54,743 nucleotides of DNA from Deltaproteobacteria bacterium (GTDB lineage Bacteria; Desulfobacterota; Syntrophorhabdia; Syntrophorhabdales; Syntrophorhabdaceae). This document shows, piece after piece, positions 8,914 to 15,799 of this stretch. Position 1 is the stretch's first letter. Each line of letters begins with the position of its first letter. The notes beneath the pieces were generated by a model. That model had not been told where the DNA came from. It searched no databases and saw nothing but the letters and a program-made list of their open reading frames with translations. Where the stretch lies: positions 1 to 54,743 of the forward strand of contig JAKPCK010000135.1 in NCBI GenBank assembly GCA_029553295.1. Reading direction: 5' to 3'. The position numbers and the translations under genes were made by a program.

Positions 8914-9666
8914 ATGATACCGTTTGCATTTGTAATTGTAATTATTATTTTTTTCCTTGCCAGTGCAATAAAGATTTTAAATGAGTATGAGAGGGGTGTT
9001 GTATTCAGGCTCGGAAGGGTCCTTGGTAGCCCTAAGGGGCCTGGCCTTATAATCCTGATCCCCATAATCGATAGGATGGTAAAGGTGAGTCTGAGGACAG
9101 TAGTCCTCGATATCCCACCCCAGGATGTTATTACAAAGGATAATGTATCCATAAAGGTGAATGCAGTGGTATATTTCAGGGTAGTAGATGCCCTAAAGGC
9201 TATTGTGGAGATAGAAAACTATCTCTATGCCACAAGCCAGCTTTCCCAGACAACATTGAGGAGTGTCCTTGGTCAGGCAGAACTAGATGAGCTGTTGTCC
9301 CACAGGGAAAAGATAAATGATAGGCTTCAGGATATACTGGATGCCCATACAGAGCCCTGGGGTATAAAGGTGGCTAATGTAGAGGTGAAAAATGTGGATC
9401 TACCCCAGGAGATGCAGCGTGCCCTTGCACGACAGGCAGAGGCAGAGAGGGAAAGAAGGGCAAAGGTTATAGGGGCAGAAGGAGAATACCAGGCTGCTAC
9501 CAAATTATCAGAGGCATCAGAGATACTATCCAAGAATCCTATGGCACTGCAACTCCGCTATCTCCAGACGCTCATAGAGATATCAACGGAGAAGAACTCG
9601 ACCATTGTATTTCCAATACCCATAGACCTGATTAAGGTCTTTACAGACAATATAAAGAAGGATTGA
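8914..9666 (+). CDS. Slipin / stomatin-like SPFH-domain protein
   Basis: A 250-residue bacterial slipin. An N-terminal transmembrane anchor (residues 4-20) is followed by an SPFH/band-7 domain (about 25-180) with [13 protein letters not shown] near residue 23. An Ala/Glu/Arg-rich coiled helix (about 165-205) ends in A-E-G-E-Y-Q-A-A. These proteins oligomerise on the membrane and organise microdomains and associated proteases. It is translated directly after the NfeD protease gene with a GGGAGG Shine-Dalgarno inside that gene's end, so the two products are very likely partners. The C-terminus keeps the I-V-F-P-I-P-I-D-L hydrophobic segment that NfeD proteases recognise in related systems (inference from family). 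Confidence 0.94.
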   Translation: MIPFAFVIVIIIFFLASAIKILNEYERGVVFRLGRVLGSPKGPGLIILIPIIDRMVKVSLRTVVLDIPPQDVITKDNVSIKVNAVVYFRVVDALKAIVEIENYLYATSQLSQTTLRSVLGQAELDELLSHREKINDRLQDILDAHTEPWGIKVANVEVKNVDLPQEMQRALARQAEAERERRAKVIGAEGEYQAATKLSEASEILSKNPMALQLRYLQTLIEISTEKNSTIVFPIPIDLIKVFTDNIKKD

Positions 9667-9713
9667 TAATATTTGGTTGGGGATTATAAGGATATTTAGA
9701 GGGGAATAGAGGG

Positions 9714-10889
9714 ATGAAGAGATGGATTGTTGTTTTGCTTGTATTGATTTTCTGGGCCTCTTCTGCCTATGCAAGGCCTGCACACCATAAAAAGGTGGTA
9801 AAAAAGCCTGTTGCAGAGAAGGCAGCACCCTATAAGGCTTTTATAGTAACAGAGGCATCGACAGGAAGGATGATAGACGGTGAGAATATCCATGAAAAAA
9901 GACCACCTGCCAGCGTCACAAAACTCATGCTTGCCTATGTAGTTATGGATAAGCTCAATAAAAAGGAACTGAACCTCACCGATAAGATTACTGTATCAAA
10001 GGAGGCATCAAAGATAGGGGGCAGCCAGGTCTATCTAAAAGAGGGTGAGGTATTTTCATTAGAGGACCTTATGAAGGCAACCCTTATTGCCTCAGGTAAT
10101 GATGCGGCATTTGCCATTGCAGAGCATGTGGCTGGTGGCAAGGAAGAGTTTATAAAACTCATGAATGAAAAGGCAAAGGCCATTGGCATGGCTGAGACCG
10201 AATTTAATTCTGTCCATGGTCTCCCGCCGTCAAAGGGGGAAAAAGAGGACTTAACCACCTGCCATGACCTTGCCATACTGGCAAGAGAGTTGCTTAGATA
10301 CCCTAAGATAATCGAATGGACATCTATTAAGAGTGAGGGCTTCAGGGATGGGAAATTTATAATGAACAACCATAATAAGCTCCTTACCAAGATGCCTGGT
10401 ATAGTAGACGGTCTAAAGACAGGATACTACAGTCAGACCGGTTTTAATATAGTAGCTACAGGAAAAAAGAACGAATTAAGGCTTATTGTAGTTGTTATGG
10501 GTAGCCCTTCAGCAAAGATAAGGGATGAAGTTGCCATAGAAAAGTTTAAGAAGGCCTTTTCTCAATACAAGGTAGTGAATGTTGTAAAAAAAGGAGAGGT
10601 CATAGACAAGGACATATTCCTTATAGATGGTAAATACAGGAAGATAAAGGGAGTGGCAAATGCAAGTTTTGTATATCCTGTACCCAGCGAAAAGAAGGAT
10701 TTGATAAAAAAGGAATATGTGGTCCAGGAAAAGGTAAAGGGCGAGGTCAAGGAAGGCCAGAAGCTCGGCGAGATTGTTGTGAGGCTTGAGAATAATATCA
10801 TTGCAAAGGTGGATATCGTGTCTCCGGTATATGTTCCCAAGGCAAACCTGTTTACAAGATTTATAAGAAGATTGGGGTTAAATATCTAA
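9714..10889 (+). CDS. dacA: D-alanyl-D-alanine carboxypeptidase (PBP5/6 type)
   Basis: This is a low-molecular-mass penicillin-binding protein that trims the terminal D-Ala from peptidoglycan pentapeptides. Signal peptide residues 1-20 (cut after A-Y-A). Active-site motifs are S-V-T-K (Ser67, Lys70), S-G-N (127-129) and K-T-G (235-237). A C-terminal all-beta PBP5-like domain (about 285-375) ends in a basic amphipathic tail typical of membrane-surface attachment. 391 residues is normal. Strong AGAGGG Shine-Dalgarno. Transcribed with the NfeD-slipin pair upstream and coaBC immediately downstream (1-base gap). Confidence 0.95.
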   Translation: MKRWIVVLLVLIFWASSAYARPAHHKKVVKKPVAEKAAPYKAFIVTEASTGRMIDGENIHEKRPPASVTKLMLAYVVMDKLNKKELNLTDKITVSKEASKIGGSQVYLKEGEVFSLEDLMKATLIASGNDAAFAIAEHVAGGKEEFIKLMNEKAKAIGMAETEFNSVHGLPPSKGEKEDLTTCHDLAILARELLRYPKIIEWTSIKSEGFRDGKFIMNNHNKLLTKMPGIVDGLKTGYYSQTGFNIVATGKKNELRLIVVVMGSPSAKIRDEVAIEKFKKAFSQYKVVNVVKKGEVIDKDIFLIDGKYRKIKGVANASFVYPVPSEKKDLIKKEYVVQEKVKGEVKEGQKLGEIVVRLENNIIAKVDIVSPVYVPKANLFTRFIRRLGLNI

Positions 10890-10890
10890 A

Positions 10891-12126
10891 ATGGAAAAAG
10901 AATTTTCAATGTTAAACGGCAAGGAGATTATAGTAGGCATCACAGGTGGTATAGCAGCATATAAGACAGCGGAATTGGTAAGGGAGTTGACCAAAAGAGG
11001 TGCCAATGTCCATGTGGTTATGACAAAAAATGCCATGGAATTTGTAACGCCCCTGACATTCCAGACCATCTCGGGGAACCCTGTGGTCCATCAGATGTTT
11101 GAGCTGTTTTATGGCTCTAAGATAGGTCATATTGCCCTGTCGGACATTGCAGACCAGATGGTTATTGTCCCTGCAACGGCAAATATAATAGGTAAGATTG
11201 CAAATGGTATAGCCGATGATTTTTTGACTACTATGGTAATGGCAACTACAGTGCCCATACTCTTTGTCCCTTCCATGAATACAAAGATGTGGGAGAGTAA
11301 GGCTGTCCAGTGCAATATAGGAAAGCTAAAGGAGAACGGTTTTGAGATAATGGAGCCAGGGACAGGAGACCTTGCCTGCGGGACACATGGAAAAGGCAGG
11401 CTACCTACCATTGGCGAGATTCTCGAGAAGATGGAGGATATATTCACGAAAAAGGACCTCAAAGGAGAGAGGATACTGGTTACTGCAGGCCCTACAATGG
11501 AGTTTATTGACCCTGTGAGGTGTATCACCAACAGGTCATCGGGGAAGATGGGATATGCCATAGCAAAACTGGCAAGGAGAAGGGGTGCAGAGGTTATACT
11601 CATAACAGGAAAGACGTACCTTGAGCCGCCGAGAAATGACATAAGGATTATCGAGATAACCACGGCATATGAGATGAGAGAGGCGGTCCTGGAGCACTAT
11701 AAAGATTGCTCTGTTATAATAAAGACAGCGGCAGTGGCTGATTTTAGATGCCGTGCAGAAAACTGTCAGAAGATAAAAAAACAGGAGGATCAGGATATCC
11801 TTTTATTGGAGCTTGAAAAAAATCCTGATATTATCGGAGAACTGGGAAGGATTAAGGAGGATAGGATACTTGTTGGTTTTGCAGCAGAGACAGAGAAGCT
11901 TGTTGATCATGCCTATGATAAACTAAAGAGAAAAAAACTCGACCTTATCATTGCCAATGATGTATCCAAGCCAGGCATAGGATTCGGCTCTGATAAAAAT
12001 GAGGTTACTATAATAGATAAAACAGGCTATGCAAGGCATGTGCCGGAGAAGAGCAAGGATGAGATTGCCGATGTCATCCTCGATGCAGTAAAGAGGTTGC
12101 TAAAAAAGAAAAAAAAGGAGAGATAG
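10891..12126 (+). CDS. coaBC: Bifunctional phosphopantothenoylcysteine decarboxylase / phosphopantothenate-cysteine ligase
   Basis: CoaBC condenses phosphopantothenate with cysteine and decarboxylates the product to 4'-phosphopantetheine. The N-terminal flavoprotein CoaC half has G-I-T-G-G-I-A-A-Y-K (16-25), the likely catalytic His80, P-S-M-N-T-K-M-W (127-134) and Cys163 in L-A-C-G. The CoaB half begins near residue 193 with I-L-V-T-A-G-P-T and has N-R-S-S-G-K-M-G (214-221) and Lys295-297. ATG 10891 or ATG 10909 could start it; both precede the conserved core. The C-terminus is a run of five lysines encoded by two tandem A_AAA_AAG heptamers (12102-12108 and 12111-12117). The -1 frame then stays open into a transmembrane-coding stretch up to 12284. 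Confidence 0.96.
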   Translation: MEKEFSMLNGKEIIVGITGGIAAYKTAELVRELTKRGANVHVVMTKNAMEFVTPLTFQTISGNPVVHQMFELFYGSKIGHIALSDIADQMVIVPATANIIGKIANGIADDFLTTMVMATTVPILFVPSMNTKMWESKAVQCNIGKLKENGFEIMEPGTGDLACGTHGKGRLPTIGEILEKMEDIFTKKDLKGERILVTAGPTMEFIDPVRCITNRSSGKMGYAIAKLARRRGAEVILITGKTYLEPPRNDIRIIEITTAYEMREAVLEHYKDCSVIIKTAAVADFRCRAENCQKIKKQEDQDILLLELEKNPDIIGELGRIKEDRILVGFAAETEKLVDHAYDKLKRKKLDLIIANDVSKPGIGFGSDKNEVTIIDKTGYARHVPEKSKDEIADVILDAVKRLLKKKKKER

Positions 12127-12143
12127 AATCTTTTACCACTCTA

Positions 12144-12284
12144 TTGATAGCGTTAATTGCCATTTATGTTTATTATGTCAAGAAATACCTTGAAAACCTC
12201 CATAAGGCCCCTGAAAAAGGTCTCCAAGCTGGGGCACACCTTTTCCGCTTCAGCGGGACCGATAATCAGTTCTATGTTAAATAG
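12144..12284 (+). CDS. Possible small single-pass membrane protein or -1 frameshift extension of coaBC
   Basis: The region between coaBC and the protease gene contains a 46-codon frame, from TTG at 12144 to TAG at 12282-12284. It encodes a hydrophobic helix (residues 1-12), a basic K-K-Y turn and a polar tail of about 30 residues; this reads as a real one-pass protein. The frame is open upstream through the coaBC stop but has no ATG or GTG, and TTG 12144 lacks a close Shine-Dalgarno (GGAG lies 24 bases away at 12117-12120). It is exactly the -1 frame relative to coaBC, entered at canonical slippery heptamers 12102-12108 or 12111-12117. It may therefore be expressed as a CoaBC extension, as an independent peptide by reinitiation, or not at all. 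Function unknown. Confidence 0.4.
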   Translation: MIALIAIYVYYVKKYLENLHKAPEKGLQAGAHLFRFSGTDNQFYVK

Positions 12285-12312
12285 ATATAAAAGTCCATAC
12301 CAAACAAAAGAG

Positions 12313-13674
12313 ATGAATCTTAAGAACTTTGCAGGATTTTGCAGAGGTCTTTCATCTATATTTATTTTCTTTTTTTGCATGTTGGTCTTATCCATATACA
12401 TATGCCATGCCTACGCAAAAGAGGACAGGATAGCTGATGTTGTGGAGGCTGCAGGCGCAGCAATAGTAAATATCAAGACAGAGGAGATTGCCAGGTCTGA
12501 TTTAGAAGAAGATAGAAAAGCACCATTTACTAAAAGGTTTATGGAGTCTGATTTAGAAGAGGAGGTAAACGAGAATTACGGCTCCGGTGTTGTAATAAAC
12601 CCCAATGGCATCATTGTTACCAACGAACACCTTATCTCCAAGGCAATCAATATAAGGGTAAAATTTCTAAACGGCAAGGAATACGATGCCTATGTAATGG
12701 GCAGTGACCCTGAGTTTGATATAGCCCTTTTAAAGATAGCAGATAAAACAGAATTCCCATACCTGAAGGTCAATAGAAAAAAACCGGTTAGGGTAGGCGA
12801 GAGGGCTATAGTTATAGGGAATCCCTATGGCCTTTCCAATTCTGTCAGTGTTGGTGTTGTTAGTGCCCTTGGGAGAAACCTCAGGATAGATAACAAGGTT
12901 TATGTGAACCTTATACAGACAGATGCTGCCATCAATCCAGGAAACAGCGGCGGCGTCCTTATGGACATAGATGGTAATCCCATAGGTATTGTGACTGCCA
13001 TATACAGTGAAGGAAAGGGTATAGGCTTTGCCATACCCATTGAAGATGTTATGAATATGCTCTCCGAATTCCTTGACGTAAATGTGAAAAGGCCTATCTT
13101 TGGTCTTTTTATAGAGAAGAAAACCGGTGAGAATGATAATTTTTTCTATGTCCATAGGATAATACCCAACAGCCCTGCAGACAGACTGGGGATAAAGGCT
13201 GGTGACAGGATTATAGAGATAAACAACAGGAAGATAAAAGAAGGCATCAAGCTCTATAAGACCCTCAGGGCCCTGGCAAGACAGGATAAGGTCCGGCTAA
13301 AGATAATGAGGGGGCAGAGACCTTTTATTGTCGAGGCAGATGTGAAGGATATAAATGAATACAGGCCTACGCCCCTGGATGAGGGCCTGTGTGATATAAG
13401 GGTATCTGATATAAAGGGATACCCGAGGCTTAAATACAAGATAAAACAGAGGGATGGCGTTGTGATTACCAAGGTGTATAAAGGCGGTCTTGCAGATAAA
13501 AGTGGACTAAGAGACGGTGATATTATTATAAAGATTAATAACTTTTTAATCTCCAACAAGGATGATTTTGAAACCTACATGATGGAGGGCCTGAAGAGAA
13601 ATTATATTTTATATCAGGTTAAGAGAAGGGATAATATATTTTATCTGCCTGTAAAACTCGATACATTGCTATAG
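12313..13674 (+). CDS. HtrA/DegP-type serine protease with two PDZ domains
   Basis: A trypsin-like envelope protease of 453 residues from the preferred ATG at 12313. This start places a signal-anchor (about residues 9-34) at the N-terminus; an in-frame TTG at 12157 would add a basic stretch that runs through the preceding small ORF and is unlikely. The catalytic triad is His106 (N-E-H), Asp136 (E-F-D-I-A-L-L) and Ser212 (G-N-S-G-G), so the enzyme should be active. PDZ1 spans about 260-345 and PDZ2 about 365-440. Before the protease core, S-D-L-E-E occurs twice (about residues 62 and 79), encoded by a near-identical 14-base direct repeat. It likely acts in periplasmic protein quality control. 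A DUF1844 gene follows 9 bases later. Confidence 0.92.
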   Translation: MNLKNFAGFCRGLSSIFIFFFCMLVLSIYICHAYAKEDRIADVVEAAGAAIVNIKTEEIARSDLEEDRKAPFTKRFMESDLEEEVNENYGSGVVINPNGIIVTNEHLISKAINIRVKFLNGKEYDAYVMGSDPEFDIALLKIADKTEFPYLKVNRKKPVRVGERAIVIGNPYGLSNSVSVGVVSALGRNLRIDNKVYVNLIQTDAAINPGNSGGVLMDIDGNPIGIVTAIYSEGKGIGFAIPIEDVMNMLSEFLDVNVKRPIFGLFIEKKTGENDNFFYVHRIIPNSPADRLGIKAGDRIIEINNRKIKEGIKLYKTLRALARQDKVRLKIMRGQRPFIVEADVKDINEYRPTPLDEGLCDIRVSDIKGYPRLKYKIKQRDGVVITKVYKGGLADKSGLRDGDIIIKINNFLISNKDDFETYMMEGLKRNYILYQVKRRDNIFYLPVKLDTLL

Positions 13675-13683
13675 GGGGTTCAT

Positions 13684-13938
13684 ATGGACGAAACACTTAA
13701 TTTTTCTACCTTTATACTTTCTCTGTCTACCTCGGTGCTTGTAAATCTCGGTGAACTGCCAGACCCGATATCTAATGAAAAAAAGGTTGACCTGACCATG
13801 GCAAAACACTCGATAGATGTCATCGAGATGCTGAAGGAGAAGACAAAAGGTAATCTTACAGAGGAAGAGGACAGGCTCATAAGCAACATCCTTTATGAGC
13901 TCATGATAAAGTATGTAGAGGCTGCTAAAAGAGGTTGA
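13684..13938 (+). CDS. DUF1844 domain protein
   Basis: A small acidic helical protein of 84 residues with the DUF1844 pattern. An N-terminal F-S-T-F-I-L-S-L segment is followed by G-E-L-P-D-P, then a helical half with I-D-V-I-E-M-L-K-E-K-T-K-G-N-L-T and E-E-D-R-L. The family is common in Deltaproteobacteria and relatives and has no established function. It follows the HtrA-type protease gene with a strong AGGGGG Shine-Dalgarno and is the last gene of this run. It is followed by a 178-base gap with no gene, which contains a TATAAT at 13964-13969 but no well-spaced -35. Confidence 0.8.
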   Translation: MDETLNFSTFILSLSTSVLVNLGELPDPISNEKKVDLTMAKHSIDVIEMLKEKTKGNLTEEEDRLISNILYELMIKYVEAAKRG

Positions 13939-14116
13939 TATTTTATTTTACATGGAATTGTATTATAATATAAAACCTTTGAAACGGTGTGAAATTAATC
14001 TCTTTTTTGGTATGGATTTTTATAACTATTGAAGATATGAGAGGTTATCGATAGAGGTGTTGAGACCTTTTTCAAAGTGCTCAGTATGATTTAGAAGGAT
14101 ACCAGAGGGGTATAAT

Positions 14117-14959
14117 ATGCAAACAATAAGAGAACCATCGGTGAGCGGTTCTTTTTACCCGGGGAATCCTGGTGTTTTAAAAAGGGATATAGAGGCCTAT
14201 ATAAATAATGCAGATATAGAACCCATAAAAGGTGATATAAAGGGCATAATCTCTCCCCATGCCGGGTATATGTATTCCGGTCATGTAGCTGCATATGGTT
14301 TCAAGGCAGTATCTAAATCAGCCTATGATACAGTGATAGTTATTGCACCAAGCCACAGGGTGTATATACAAGGCGCCTCTTTAATGGATAGAGGGGGCTA
14401 TAGAACACCCCTTGGTATAGTTGAGATAGATGAGGAGACAGCAGGGGCAATACTAAAAAAAGATATGATTATCACAAACGATATGGAGCCCCATAGAAGG
14501 GAGCATTCCCTTGAGGTCCAGATCCCCTTTTTACAGATTGCACTGGGTAGCTTCAGATTAATACCCATTATTATGGGTGGCAGTGATATAGAGGTCTGCG
14601 AGACCCTTTCCTCTATAATCTATGATGCCATTAAAGACATGAAAAAGAGATTCCTTATTGTTGGCAGCACTGATTTATCCCATTACTACCCTTACAAAGA
14701 TGCTGTAAAAATGGATGGCGTAGCTGTCAGACATATAGATAACTTTGACACCCAGGGTCTGATAAAAGACTTAAGAATAGGAAGATATGAGGCATGTGGC
14801 GCAGGACCCATGATTACCACCATGATGCTGTCAAGGATGCTGGGTGCTGATTCCTCAAGGGTCTTAAAGTATGCAAACTCAGGGGATGTAACCGGTGATA
14901 AAAGCGGTGTTGTTGGCTATGTCTCAGGTGTTTTCTACAAAAGCCATCTGGAAGGATAG
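14117..14959 (+). CDS. MEMO-family protein (AmmeMemoRadiSam system protein B)
   Basis: A MEMO/class III extradiol dioxygenase-fold protein of 280 residues. Signature segments are S-P-H-A-G-Y-M-Y-S-G (46-55), P-S-H-R (78-81), E-H-S-L-E-V-Q (129-135), S-T-D-L-S-H-Y (184-190) and C-G-A-G-P (227-231). His48, His80 and Cys227 correspond to the metal-binding His, His and Cys of the family. In many prokaryotes MEMO (B) is encoded with AMMECR1 (A) and a radical SAM protein. Here A follows immediately but the radical SAM member is absent. AGAGGGG precedes the ATG. Biological role in bacteria is not established. Confidence 0.93.
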   Translation: MQTIREPSVSGSFYPGNPGVLKRDIEAYINNADIEPIKGDIKGIISPHAGYMYSGHVAAYGFKAVSKSAYDTVIVIAPSHRVYIQGASLMDRGGYRTPLGIVEIDEETAGAILKKDMIITNDMEPHRREHSLEVQIPFLQIALGSFRLIPIIMGGSDIEVCETLSSIIYDAIKDMKKRFLIVGSTDLSHYYPYKDAVKMDGVAVRHIDNFDTQGLIKDLRIGRYEACGAGPMITTMMLSRMLGADSSRVLKYANSGDVTGDKSGVVGYVSGVFYKSHLEG

Positions 14960-14963
14960 ATAA

Positions 14964-15497
14964 TTGAGTCTAACAGAAAAAGATAAGGAATTTTTAAAAC
15001 AACTGGCAAGGGATGCCATAGAGGCAAGGCTATTTAAGAAGAAACCCCAGAAAAAAGAGATACCTGAGGGCCTGAAAAACCATCAAGGTGCATTTGTAAC
15101 AATCAAGAAAAAGGGGGACCTGAGGGGTTGTATAGGATACATAAAAGGTTATATGCCCCTCCATGAGACAGTGGAACAGATGGCTGTCCAGGCAGCATTC
15201 CATGACCCGAGATTTAATGCCCTCACAAAAGAGGAATATGACGATATAGAGATAGAGATCTCTGTTTTGTCACCTCTAAAAAAGATAGACAGTATCGATG
15301 AGATACAGGTAGGCACCCATGGGATATATATAGAGAAAGGCTTTTATTCAGGGCTGCTCTTGCCGCAGGTAGCAACAGAATATGGATGGGACAGAAAGAC
15401 CTTTCTCGAGCATACATGCTATAAGGCTGGTCTACCAAAAGATGCGTATAAGGAAAAGGATACCAATATCTATATCTTTTCTGCAGATATTTTTTGA
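14964..15497 (+). CDS. AMMECR1-domain protein (AmmeMemoRadiSam system protein A)
   Basis: A single AMMECR1 domain of 177 residues. The invariant L-R-G-C-I-G motif lies at 54-59, followed by the E-I-S-V-L-S-P segment (about 97-103) and the L-L-L-P-Q-V-A family motif near 131. TTG at 14964 is the likely start, preceded by AAGGA at the end of the MEMO gene; only four bases separate the two genes, indicating coupling. The biochemical function of AMMECR1 is unknown; co-occurrence with MEMO suggests they act together, perhaps on a modified residue or metabolite. Confidence 0.92.
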   Translation: MSLTEKDKEFLKQLARDAIEARLFKKKPQKKEIPEGLKNHQGAFVTIKKKGDLRGCIGYIKGYMPLHETVEQMAVQAAFHDPRFNALTKEEYDDIEIEISVLSPLKKIDSIDEIQVGTHGIYIEKGFYSGLLLPQVATEYGWDRKTFLEHTCYKAGLPKDAYKEKDTNIYIFSADIF

Positions 15498-15517
15498 GTT
15501 ATATCAGGGAGTTGTGT

Positions 15518-15721
15518 ATGATAGAAAAAGACATGCCCATAGATTATATTGTAAAGAGATACCCTGAGGCACTAAAGGTATTTGAACAGTATGGCCTTGG
15601 ATGTGCAGGCTGCCAGGCAGCCCTTTTTGAAAATATAGAGCAGGGGGCATCAATACACGGTATTGAGCCGGATGTCCTTGTGAGCGCCCTTAATAGATTC
15701 ATTAAAGAGGGCGATATTTAA
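15518..15721 (+). CDS. DUF1858 domain protein with paired cysteines
   Basis: A 67-residue protein matching the DUF1858 (hybrid-cluster-associated disulfide domain-like) family. It has an N-terminal D-Y-I-V-K-R-Y-P-E motif, then G-L-G-C-A-G-C-Q with a C-x-x-C pair and a helical tail. ATG 15518 is preferred over the earlier TTG because AGGGA lies 7 bases upstream. These cysteines suggest metal or redox binding. It follows the AMMECR1 gene directly, in the place where the radical SAM member of the AmmeMemoRadiSam trio would often be. Confidence 0.75.
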   Translation: MIEKDMPIDYIVKRYPEALKVFEQYGLGCAGCQAALFENIEQGASIHGIEPDVLVSALNRFIKEGDI

Positions 15722-15730
15722 TCATATAAT
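15702..15730 (+). promoter_or_regulatory. Predicted promoter of the adenine deaminase gene
   Basis: A perfect TATAAT (15725-15730) is preceded by TTAAAG (15702-15707) with a 17-base spacer. The -35 matches the consensus poorly. It would start transcription within the 78-base gap before the adenine deaminase gene. Confidence 0.35.
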
Positions 15731-15750
15731 ATGACAGGCCTTCCAAGATC

Positions 15751-15771
15751 GAGACCATTTTCATGGGTCTC
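15751..15771 (+). other. Weak hairpin upstream of the adenine deaminase gene
   Basis: GAGACC (15751-15756) and GGTCTC (15766-15771) form a 6-base-pair stem with a 9-base loop. There is no T-tract, so it is not a classical terminator. It lies between the predicted promoter and the Shine-Dalgarno of the next gene and could affect translation; it may also be chance. Confidence 0.2.
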
Positions 15772-15799
15772 AAATCCTTAAAAATAAGAAGGGGCAGGG

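Noticed and set aside
12157-12312. Upstream TTG start extension of the HtrA-like protease
   Set aside because: The added 52 residues are basic and low in quality, run in another frame through the small membrane ORF, and delay the signal anchor; ATG 12313 fits better.
12153-12401. Minus-strand 82-codon frame opposite the coaBC-protease gap
   Set aside because: It runs antisense across the start of the protease gene and the small ORF; no Shine-Dalgarno or family.
13939-14116. Promoter for the MEMO gene at 13935-13969
   Set aside because: TATAAT is present at 13964-13969, but TTGATA is 23 bases away; no well-spaced pair was found, so it is not listed.
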